From Plicaturopsis crispa FD-325 SS-3 (taxonomy: Eukaryota > Basidiomycota > Agaricomycetes > Amylocorticiales > Amylocorticiaceae): a stretch of DNA of 64,000 nt. The DNA lies in contig KN832555.1 of the NCBI GenBank assembly GCA_000827205.1, positions 1,737,170 through 1,801,169 of the forward strand, given 5' to 3'. A model generated the notes under the pieces. It was given only the letters and a program-made list of their open reading frames with translations. It was not told the origin of the DNA and made no database searches. Below are positions 54,841 to 64,000 of the stretch, one piece after another. Every line of letters begins with the position of its first letter. Within the stretch, counting starts at the first letter, position 1. A program made the translations under genes and the position numbers.

Positions 54841-57800
54841 ATGACAGCCTCTCTTGAGGACGTTGCAGATCGCACTTTCGACTTCGTGATCGCTGGTGCG
54901 TATAGCACATCATATCGTTCTACCACTTGCACTGAACGGCCGCGCTTTCTCTAATAGGTGGAGGAGTAAGCGCTTTGATCCTCTTTTCACCTCAGGATCG
55001 CGTTGACAAGAGTTAGACCGCGGGGCTTTGTCTCGCTGCAAGGCTGTCTGAGGATCCCACCGTTAGCGTTCTCGTGCTAGAAGCTGGTGACTGCAATCTT
55101 CAAGATCCCAACCTGTGTAAGCGATAACTCGCAGTGCCATATGCTCGTAGAGGATAATTTTTCTGGCAGCTCGCTTGGGCGAATATGGCAAAAACTTCGG
55201 CAACGATGCTTACGACTGGAATTTCAAGACCGTACGCAGCACTTTGATCATCGCATTGTTCAATCTCTCCTGACTAGTGTCTTATGTGACCATAGACAGC
55301 TCAAAAGCACGCAAATGGCATGGAGTATGTGTGGAATCGGTAAGCTTTCTTCAACAGCGCGAGGCGAGCCGTGTATTAACGTTCTTATTACTCTAGTGGT
55401 AAAGGCTTGGGTGGTACTTCTGGCCTCAACTTCATGATTTGGACCAAACCGCCTGCAGAAGATATAAACGGTCAGCAGTTTCACCTTTCACCGTTCAAAA
55501 TTCTGATTTTTGCGCCAAGTCAGACTGGGAGAGACTGGGTAACCCAGGATGGAATTGGGACAAATATCTGCAGTATTCGCACAAGGCTGAGAAGTACATA
55601 TTTCCCATCAGAACGGTATTCTCTAGGTCCTAAACACCCGTTCAAGTTTCATTCATCCGACGGAGGAAGCACAAGAAAAATACGGCTATAATTGCGACGG
55701 ATGGACTACTGCATCAGATGGCCCACTCACCGTAGCCTACCCAAGCACCTTACTCGACATCGAGGTCAAGGTACACGAGGTTCGTAGTATCTCGATTGCC
55801 CGACCGCGCGCACTCCATGATAGTCTGTTTAGACGATGGTCAATATGGGGATCCCTATTGCTCCTGATCCACTTGGAGGGAATGTATGTAGGCACGATCC
55901 TCACTTTTCCACGAGATTGCATACTGACTCTATTTGCTAGCCTCTAGGGACTCATTATTCCCCGAGCACCATCGATCCAAAAACGCATACGCGCATGTAT
56001 GCTGCGAACGTGCGTTTAGTATCTGTGTGCTAAAAGAATCACATCAATTTGAATCTTATCAGGCGTACTACACTCCGAATGCCTCGCGCCCGAATCTTAC
56101 CGTGCTCGTTTCTGCCTACGCGAACCGGATTCTTACGAACGTAGATACGGTGGCTGGACTTACCGCGACCGGCGTGGAATTTTCTTACCACGGGGGCACG
56201 TACGTCGCTCATGCGAGGAAGGAGGTAGTCCTTTGTGCAGGGTTTGTTCTGTTGACCATGCTTTCCCGACGTAGTGACACACTCACGTTCACAATTCGAT
56301 AGAGCACTAAAGTCTCCCCAAATTTTGGAGCTGAGTGGGATAGGTAGACGCGATGTCTTAGAACCTTTAGGGATCCCCGTGAAGTTGGAGTCAAACCATG
56401 TCGGCGAAAACTTGCAAGAACACGTCTTCATCGGGACGTCTTTTGGTCTGTCGTTGCGCATTAACACTATTACCCTATTACCGCGATGCTGACCGTGATG
56501 CAGAGATCCCGCAAAATGTGCCGGGCGACACGTTCGATATTCTTTTCGACCCGGTGGTTGCGGAGAAACACTTGCAGCTCCAGTACGCGGGGAAATTTCA
56601 TTGTTCTGTATCACAACCCTGACATCTCGACTATTGCAGCGCGTCGGGGACAGGGTTGCATACTATGGGCATCACCTTGGTGTCGTTCTGTCCTTTGGAG
56701 GCTTACTCTCCTCGAGCTGGAGAAATTTTCGAGAATTTGAAGGAGAGCCGGCAAGATGCCTCCTCATATCCGCCAGGACTGTCAGAACAGTACCAGATCT
56801 TGATTGAGCGTCTTGAGAAACGAGCAGCGGCGGCTGAGATCATCTCTTTCCCGGGATTACTCACTTTCCGAAGTGAGTCAGTGGACAGTTTTATTGTGCA
56901 CGTTTTGACAACGAATATATACAGATCCTCCAGAGCCTGGCCAACGCTACATATCTTTCATTGCCGCTCTGAATCATCCGTTCTCAAGGGGCAATGTGGT
57001 AAGCGCACGACGATCAAGTAATATGCTTGCTATGATCTGACAACATTGTAGCATGTAACGTCTGCGGACCCCCAAGTGGACCCTGCCTTCGATCCCCATT
57101 ACTTCGAAGAGGATACCGGTAGATAATCACATTTTGCATTTACCCCGAGAAATGATGATAAAATGGCTCTCGAACAGATCTTGACACCTTGGTTGAAACG
57201 CTGAAGTTCGCTAGGAACTTGCCTGCACATTCGCCGCTAAAGGAAATGCTCGGTGCGTGCAAATCTCATTGTCGAGCTGGTGACAGTAAACTGACGACGC
57301 TTCTAAATAGGCTTTCCAGCCAAGGAGCTTAATCCAGGTCCTGATATTGTCACAGACGAGCAACTCAGAGGTGAGTCTTGTCTCCCAAATCAGACGAATG
57401 GCATGTGCTTACAGATCGGGTCGTTGGTAAAAAGAGTATGTTAAGGATTTCGGCCGGACAACTTACCGTGCGTAGCATGCATAGTCAAGACGAACATCAA
57501 GACTAATGCAAGCTGCTGATAGATACGATCGGCACGTTGTCCATGCTGCCGCGCGACAAGGGTGGGGTTGTAGATCCTGCACTCAAAGTCAGCTCTCCGC
57601 TAATCGTAGAGTATGTTTTCAATCTGAACCAATTTTTCTTTAGGTCTACGGAACATCCAACATTCGGGTCGTTGACCTTAGCATTGTAAGCAGCCCTTAT
57701 TCAGATTGCTGCGACGGTCGATGACTAAATACCAACTTGGCCATAGGTGCCCATACATTTTGCATCGCACAGTCAAGGTGAGCAATCTTGACCCCTAGGG

Positions 57801-57905
57801 CACTGATCAATCCGAATAAATGACTTGTGTTTAGCTACCGCGTACTCAATCGCCGAACAAGCTGCCGATATCATTAAGGGAATCATACCTAAGGGGAGAG
57901 CCTGA
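54841..57905 (+). CDS. GMC-family FAD oxidoreductase (alcohol oxidase/dehydrogenase type)
   Basis: FAD enzyme oxidising an alcohol or sugar. There is no signal peptide (MTASLEDVADRTFDFVIAGG), so it may be intracellular. The FAD motif GGGTAGL is completed by an 8-base exon (54958-54965). Further blocks: VSVLVLEAGD, EYGKNFGNDAYDWNFKT, MEYVWNR plus GKGLGGTSGLNFMIWTKPP, DWERLGNPGWNWDKYLQYSH, NASRPNLTVLVSAYANRIL, ALKSPQILELSGIG and NHVGENLQEHVFIGTSF. The C-terminal catalytic region is YHTIGTLSMLPRDKGGVVDP, with the first His codon split by an intron, and VYGTSNIRVVDLSI plus VPIHFASHSQATAYSIAEQA with the second His. It ends GIIPKGRA. About 18 introns, and every junction checked was in phase. Substrate not determinable. 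Confidence 0.88.
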
Positions 57906-58093
57906 ACCTGTAAATCACGGTTGAACGCACGGTCAAATTCACAACGCGGTCCAACTTTCCTGTACGTGTTAAGTACTAAGTACGCAGCATATACCAAATT
58001 CGAACGTCAAGCTTTCCATTTCCCAAATTCCACAGGTTGCTGATTGTTAAGATGACTGCTTTCGGGACAGATATAGACTTCGCCATTCAGACG

Positions 58094-59463
58094 CTAAAGA
58101 GAAGACCTTGGTACGGTATTGCTCTTCAAAATCTTGAATATAACATCTGCTACAGCTTCAGGCTTCATTTGGACAGCCTGCGACAGAGTATTGTTAGTAT
58201 GTAAATTCGATCTCACGCGACCACATGTTGGACTGCGTACCAGATGGCCCGCACCCTCAATGTACGAGACAGAAGCCGGTGTCCTGCCAGCACTTCTGTC
58301 CGACAGTATTGCTTGCAGTGCTGGGTTTCTAAGTCAAAGCCGTCAGATGCGGCGCTACTGCCCATGGTGGCCGTGCGCGTGCAATCTTACCCAACGTCAT
58401 GAATGGTTCCCCAGACAAGATGAATGGGGATCTCTCTTGATAGTTTCGTATAGGCCTCCATAGCGTCTACGACAAGGTGATCACTGCGATACGAAGCCTA
58501 ATACCAATGAGCCGTAGATATAAAAATGGTGTGTGGTGCAATTGATGTACTTACGGCTTCTTGTACCTTCGTCAATGAAGTCGTTACGCCATTGAATGCA
58601 AATGGTGCCGCATATTTTGCGGCAGGGTGACGTCTAAGGCCATACCTCTACAAACGAGAATTCAGCCGTTGAATAGAAGATGTTATTGGATAAAGTAAGC
58701 ACACCACATATAGATCTAGGATACGAGGATCCCATGAGCTGTAGACTGGGGATTCAGCCAAGTCTTTCCGGGCTGCCTTACGGCTGCTCCAGGTGTCGCG
58801 ACGGAGCCATGTCCAGGCCGTGAGCATTCGCGAGGAGATGTTAGTATCGGGCAATCCCTTGACGGATATTCCTGCCTCTATTGCTATTATCTGCTCGAAC
58901 TGAACGCGAGGCTCCAAGTCTCGCATCAGAAATCTGGCAAAAGGGTGTTAGCTATGGCATGACATTTAATAGTATTGCATACGAACAGTGCGGCTGCGCC
59001 AATGGAGTGGCCTATCCCGACTATTTTGCGAGTAGAGAAATCGATGCGCGCACCCTGGGATGCGTCGGCGGTTAAAAATGCGTGGGCTGCACGCGCATGC
59101 TGCTTGGTGGGCCCTAAAACATTTGGTGAGACATGGAACCGAGCTGCGTTTGAAGACAGAGATCATACACTGGTCGCCGAAATGCTCTCGTATAGCCGAT
59201 TCGTTTACCTCCGCAGATTCGCCGTGATTTGGGCTTTCGATAGATATCACTTCTCGAATCTTGACGGCGTTGTTATCGAACATATCGAAGAGCCTCTGGA
59301 TTGAGACATCCCAAGACTCCTTGTGCATGCCCGTAGCGTGTAAGAAGACTAATGTATAGCCGTCATTAGATTGCGATTCGGAGGTGTATTTTGTGGCGAG
59401 GACTTGAAGTGGATATCCTGGACGAGGATCTATCGAGCAGCTAGTAGCCGATAATTTGACCAT
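58094..59463 (-). CDS. Alpha/beta hydrolase
   Basis: Serine hydrolase of the broad AB-hydrolase fold. The start MVKLSATSCSIDPRPGYPLQ leads to YTLVFLHATGMHKESWDVSI (oxyanion region). IVGIGHSIGAAAL holds the nucleophile Ser, after an exon with AKAAHAFLTADASQGARIDF. Next are EQIIAIEAGISVKGLP and ESPVYSSWDPRILDLYV with YGLRRHP. IEGAGHL carries the catalytic His and splices to AVQMKPEAVADVIFKILKSN, ending TVPRSSL at 58094. It resembles fungal hydrolases near peroxisomal Lpx1 and toxin-biosynthesis hydrolases, but I cannot choose. No signal peptide. It sits between the GMC oxidoreductase (convergent, 189 bases apart) and the P450, which suggests a shared pathway. Confidence 0.82.
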
Positions 59464-60164
59464 TGGTGATCAAGAGTAGTCGGTGTCTGGTAGGGCTGTA
59501 TTGAGGGGCGCTCAAGGGGGACGTGTCAAATGCTGTCGACTAGCCGAGCCCAGAGTCCCTGCCAATGGTATATGTATCAAGAAAGCGCCGCAACCCTCCT
59601 GAATCTGGTCACAATTTGACGCTGAGAACAACGTCAGAGAATATCATACGCGTGCGAATCGATCCTGCTTACGAAGTGCCCGTATTCACAGTTCTGAGTC
59701 CCAGATATGGCGGCTTCGGGTGCCACGGCCAGTCTGCAGGACGAATGAATCCAGTATCTGGAAACTTACATACGAACTTGCGAAGAAGAAGTCCGAGAAG
59801 GCCGCGGACACGGCAGGCTGTACGGAGAACTGAACGAGCCCCGTGTAAATGACGATAACAGTACATTCTGATACCTGCCAGCGCAAGTGTAAGTACACCG
59901 ACAATTCATATGATACTGCCTCAGTTGAATGGCACTTACCGAGCTTCTATAGCATGTTCTCTCACAGATGGATCGCCACGAGGCAGAGCAAGCGGCGTAA
60001 CGTATTTCCTCTGCATGCTTGGGGCAAGCACTGCCAGCACCTCACGGCAACGGTAGACGACATGCAATCATATCACTTTTTTCCGGGGCATACTTCACTT
60101 TTGTGGAATAAAGGGCGATGCCAGAATACGATAACATGAAGGTCGCATGCACACAGGAGAGCCA
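59464..60164. other. Intergenic between hydrolase and P450, with a splice-like fragment
   Basis: There is no gene I can support. On the minus strand at about 59780-59880 a hydrophobic frame (VIVIYTGLVQFSVQPAVSAA, FSDFFFASS) is bordered by a good acceptor (GGCAG) and donor (GTATGT). It may be a remnant of a membrane protein exon, but I could not extend it. Confidence 0.35.
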
Positions 60165-62078
60165 TCAAGCAAGCGCTTGTTCTACTAGCATGCGTCGCTT
60201 TGACGAACGTGAAGTGATCGAGCACTTGAAGGGTTTGACATGACTAAGGGGACGAACATGAGGTCGGCGTAATTTTAGACGTAGACTTGCTCACGCACCT
60301 GACAATTGCAGTGGTGAACTCAATCGGCGGATCAATGGGCTGTCCATCGGCGCCCAATGCCTTTGATAGATTCAATGTGGCGAGAATAGTGGCGAGTTGG
60401 ATGAACAACGACGAAAGAGCGAGATGTTCTCCGGGACATACGCGACGCCCGAACCCAAAGACTAAATAAAACGGGTCTCTTTGCTTTGGGGCGCTCGCGC
60501 CCGTAAATCGATCAGGATCGAAAACCGATGGATCTGGGTAGGTGTCCTCGTCGTGCAACATGCCCCATATGTTGGCGATGACAGTGGTCTTGGCGGGAAT
60601 ATGGTAGCCGCGGTAGTGGTCATCGGCGTTGGTGCAGTGAAAGAGTCCCAACGGGGGTGGGCATGACCAGCGAAGGACCTCCTTCAGAACGCATTCTACA
60701 TACGGCATCGAAGAGCGGTCCCGCAGGTCAGGCAAACGATCATCCGCTCCAATGACAGAGTCTACTTCCTGCTGTGCACGCTTCTGGATATTTGGATGCA
60801 ACACCATGAGCAAGACGAACGCCTTCACGGCTGCAACTGTCTGTAAAGACCAACGTGAACAGCGGTACACTACCAGAAAAAATAGACGTACGGTATCTGT
60901 ACCCGCAGCATAGATAGCCCCGGCGGTCCAGAGGATGATGTCTTCGCGGTCAGGATCCGGTGGCGCGCCGTCATCTGAGCTGAGTAATTGAGAAGTGAAA
61001 GATGGCACCGCCGTTCCGGCAGCCTGAATGAGCAACGTCGTCAGCAAACTTCTCTGCCTGCAATGCCCAACTGGAGTATATGCTCGACTCACAAGCTCGT
61101 GTTTGACATATTCGTGTGGCTCAAGGGACTGTGTATACAGTTGATGTGCCCATGTTTTAGCCTGTCGTTTGAATCCAGCCCCGGGAAACCAAGCAGGCAG
61201 AAAACGGACTAAAAATTGTGCGCATCTCAGTTATTAGAAATAACTCATGATTCAAAGGACCCACGGATTGGTAGAGAGTCGACGATCCATTTCCCGGGCG
61301 CCCCCGCAAGCGATCCAACTTTCATGGACTCTTCCGCAAGAATTACGAAATGATCGTGGTTTCTTTCGATAGTGTATCCATAAGCAATTTTCATGGTCAC
61401 AGCGGCCGAGTATCTGTACAACGGTAGGCATACATTCAGTCCAGAGGACTCGAGGGGACGCACCTCCTTATATGCTCGCTGAAATCTTCCGGGCTTCGGA
61501 CCAGGTTTTCGACGAGGACGCGCGCCTCATGTTCCAGCGTCTTGGAATATTGCTGTACGGCGGAAGCATTGAACGCCTGTTGCATGAGCGTGCGGTAAGA
61601 CTTGAGCCTTTCGTTGCAAGGACTAATGTATGTATCAATGTGTGCTGGCCTGCGATAGCTGCAGATGAGGCACTTGCCAGTAGAACATTGACTTCGCGCG
61701 ATCCATCAATAGGCCTGCCATGGTTGGGAACGGTCTGTCCGAATAAATGGCAGACCGTCGGTTCAGGAGGTCTTCAGCGGCTTGGATAGTATTGAGCACA
61801 ACTGTGCGCCTCCCAAGTATGTGAAAGGAAATGATTCCGGTGCCACCTGCCACAAAACATTAGTACTGAGGTGCCGTTAGCATAGTAATGTTACTCGGAC
61901 GACTATATTTTCGACCCCATTCTGCGTATGTTTTCCAAAACTCAGTCTTTGGATGTTCTCGGGCAACACCTAGAACGGGAAGACCCTGGGGCCCAGGAGG
62001 CAAGGGGTCGCCACGCCGAAAGTACGCCACAAAGAAGAACCCAGCAATAAAAAGCGCCACAAAAGTTGCTGTGGCCAT
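60165..62078 (-). CDS. Cytochrome P450 monooxygenase
   Basis: Heme-thiolate monooxygenase anchored in the ER. The N-terminal anchor MATATFVALFIAGFFFVAYF is followed by the Pro-rich hinge LPPGPQGLPVLG. Further blocks: ISFHILGRRTVVLNTIQAAE with DLLNRRSAIYSDRP, LKSYRTLMQQAFN, IHRYSAAVTMKIAYGY-like sequence, and the I-helix TAGAIYAAGTDT split by an intron. ECVLKEVLRWSCPPPLG is the ExxR helix, FDPDRF the PERF motif, and FGFGRRVCPGEHLA the heme-binding loop with the Cys ligand. A last intron joins FTTAIV to SHVKPFKCSITSRSSKRR, ending LVEQALA at 60165. Six or more introns; the frame looks open throughout. It resembles the large P450 families expanded in Agaricomycetes. Substrate unknown. Confidence 0.9.
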
Positions 62079-62603
62079 GGCGTCGGCAGCTGGTACTAGT
62101 CGTAGACTTGCAAGGCTTATATCGAGCTTGGATGCGCGATAATCGTCACGGCGGGACGGGCAGCCAGAGACCTAAGTACCAGAGTGCTTTACTAGCCTTT
62201 CGGATAGCGCTTCTTCTCCATTTAACGCGCATTCGACCAGGCTTCGATAGGCGAGCGCTCATGATTTGGTCCCGTCGATCCTGATGCTGAGAAACGGATA
62301 CGATAAGTGTAACCGACAACCGCCCAGCAGCCGTGCGTGTGAGTAACCATGAAAGTAAGTAGCAAGTCCCAACGGGTACTGAGAAGATACTGACTTTGAG
62401 TTCGCTTTACATAACTTATGTAATCACTTGCGGGGTAAGTAGGTAGCCTGGTAACTTCAATAAGTAGGTTCAATACTAGTAGATATACAGCAGAATACAT
62501 ATGACGGTAAGTACATGACCCTATGTTGTCTGCGCAAAAGTACTCAGCTATCACAGTTCTGGATCGCATTTGAGTCTACTTACCGTGTGCTTGCATAAAT
62601 ACC
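62079..62603. other. Intergenic: P450 promoter and 3' flank of the DUF2235 gene
   Basis: No gene is supported. AT-rich sequence with short scattered repeats of AAGTAGGT and GTAAGTA (about 62430-62520). The long minus-strand open frame here has no coding character. Confidence 0.5.
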
Positions 62604-64000
62604 TCACTTGTTAGCGCCAGAGGGTACGACCTCTCTCAGGAACGCGCCGATGTGGCTTTCCTGCATGGCAGATGCAAGATGCGTTTTCTCGTAAACCGGG
62701 TCGCCGCCCTCCGTCGCCATTGCCTGGCTGTGAGTTGCTTTCCTGATGGCCTCGATCCCTAACTGAGAACCTTTCTTCACAACCTTGTCAAGGAACGAAG
62801 GTTTGTCCTTCGTGCTGGACGTCTCGATATGCTCAGCCGCGACGTCCTTGGGTGGGTTCTTGCCTGGGACGTAAGGCCAGTGCGTCCGCAGATGTTCTTC
62901 GAGTGGCTGGAGCGCGCAGACGAGCTCTGGGTACTGGGTGATAGCATCCTGCAAGGCTGGAAGAACACGAGACTGCCTGAGAACGGACGGGTGGATGACT
63001 TCGTGGGTGACAGGATCCGGTGCAGTTGGGATTTGACGCTGTATAGCGTCGGAGATCGTATAAATGCCCGTCCTTGGACTGCCGGTGATAATGAGTGCGC
63101 GCAATGGAGTGATGTGATTGCTACTGACTCGTGAGGTTGTTGCTCTCCCCAAGGCGCTACAGGGTCGGATAGCGACGCCAAGTAGGTGTAGTCAAGGGAC
63201 AAGAGGTCACTGATGTTCGCCTATATGCATAGTAATGAAAATTCGTATGTTGGTTCTAGAGCAATAAGAAAGCACCGACCGCCATCCATGTCAGCGTAAG
63301 ATCAGCCAAGTCGTGGTCATGCCATCCGCCTCCAATCTACACAAAAAATGATACATGAGCTCATCATAGGGTCTTCAGAGACAGTGGACATACATACGTC
63401 GGCGTGGGACCCTGAGTGCATTATTAGACCAAGTAAGCGCGGTCAGTCGTTAACATAGAAGCGAATCCACATGCCTGTAAACCAGCACTGTACATAGGCG
63501 TTAACACAAGGTACAGAAATACACGGTCCATTTCTACGCGCACCTGCTTAAGGATCTGTCCTTTCCGCCTCCCACCTTCCGACTGCTGGAATTTGGTGCA
63601 ATTCTAGCCAGAGAGTGAATCAGAAATCTCTGTCCGCGGGCGATGCGACTCTACTTACGAAGTCCTTCCTAGTCTCGTTCAACGCGAGAGCCTGGAACGC
63701 ATTCTGGATATGCTCTCCGAGGAGCTTATCCGGGAACCCAAAAATCGTCGTGACCTTATCCGAATGCAATTTAAGTTCGTCTGGCAGGCCCAGAGAGCCG
63801 ACCGTGTCGAAGACGCCCACGCATCTGAGGGGACAGTGAGTGGTCAGAATGTGACGAATACGTAGGGCGTGGATGGGCCAAGTTACTTTACGGAGAATGT
63901 GTCTTTGTCCGAGTCCGCCCTCTTCTTGCCGGGGGAGTCGTGCGACGTCCAAGGCGCCAGCTGTTTATCAAGCTCCGCGATTTCTACGTCGGCGTTAGTA
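62604..64000 (-). CDS. DUF2235 (Tle1-like) alpha/beta hydrolase, C-terminal part (partial)
   Basis: The 5' end lies beyond the window. The visible part begins VEIAELDKQLAPWTSHDSPG and passes through KCVGVFDTVGSLGLPDEL, LLGEHIQNAFQALALNETRK and NCTKFQQSEGGRRKGQILKQ. VWFTGSHADVGGGWHDHDLA is the family's most conserved block, with likely catalytic Asp and His. LTLTWM, SLDYTYLASLSDPVAPWGEQ and PHDPRTGIYTISDAIQR follow, the last joined in phase across an intron, then VTHEVIHPSVLRQS. The tail (EKTHLASAMQESHIGAFLRE) ends VVPSGANK. DUF2235 proteins are alpha/beta hydrolases related to bacterial T6SS phospholipase Tle1 and are expanded in Agaricomycetes, mostly uncharacterised. The nucleophile motif (GxSRG type) would be upstream of the window. 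Confidence 0.85.

Noticed and set aside
62222-62569. 115-codon minus-strand open frame upstream of the P450
   Set aside because: No coding bias, no splice pattern and no recognisable motif; it lies in AT-rich intergenic sequence.
62604-63202. Apparent frameshift in the DUF2235 gene after PWGEQQPHE
   Set aside because: A 56-base GT-AG intron (GTCAGT...GGCAG) joins PHD to PRTGIYTISDAIQR in phase, so the gene is not broken there.

Overview
The window is a piece of a filamentous basidiomycete genome, most likely an Agaricomycete. Genes sit close together on both strands and are broken by many introns of about 47-65 bases with GT-AG ends. The gene content is fungal: GPI-anchored chitin deacetylase, PEX16, ICE2, a Siz/PIAS ligase, secreted repeat proteins, a GMC oxidoreductase and a P450. 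No rRNA, CRISPR or LTR/viral element was seen. One spliced tRNA gene and one complete-looking hAT DNA transposon are present.

Layout. 1-8 kb: 3' end of MCM5, a SET/NAP histone chaperone, a chitin deacetylase, tRNA-Lys(CTT), a zinc alcohol dehydrogenase and PEX16. 9-18 kb: a coiled-coil orphan, ICE2, a serine carboxypeptidase, the MoaE-type molybdopterin synthase subunit, and a stretch with a broken orphan reading frame. 18-30 kb: a bifunctional pseudouridine-catabolism protein (PsuG-PsuK fusion), a mitochondrial IRC3-type helicase, the ADP/ATP carrier, a Siz/PIAS SUMO ligase divergent from NUDC. 29.8-34.2 kb: a 4.35-kb hAT transposon with 8-bp target duplication, sitting in the 3' flank of NUDC. 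34-42 kb: ESF1, a Kex2-type repeat peptide precursor, a cupin, a short-chain dehydrogenase and a divergent ketol-acid-reductoisomerase-like protein. 42-49 kb: a secreted Val/Gly repeat protein, a CorA/Mnr2-like transporter and RRP36. 49-54 kb: a large orphan multi-pass membrane protein. 54-64 kb: an orphan gene fragment, then a GMC oxidoreductase, an alpha/beta hydrolase, a P450 and the 3' part of a DUF2235 hydrolase.

Most genes are housekeeping (replication, ribosome biogenesis, SUMO, peroxisome and mitochondrial functions). The two parts that look accessory are 37.2-43.8 kb (processed repeat peptide, cupin, SDR, altered KARI-like enzyme, second secreted repeat protein) and 54.8-62.1 kb (GMC oxidoreductase, hydrolase, P450), which has the composition of a small oxidative metabolite cluster. 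The strongest candidate for something undescribed is the precursor at 37266-37933: seven 22-residue units separated by Lys-Arg, the last unit ending at the stop exactly where trimming would leave the mature 20-residue peptide.

Gene structures were assembled by eye from reading frames and splice signals. Exon edges given as exact were checked for phase; others are approximate. All family assignments rest on remembered motifs, not on a database search.
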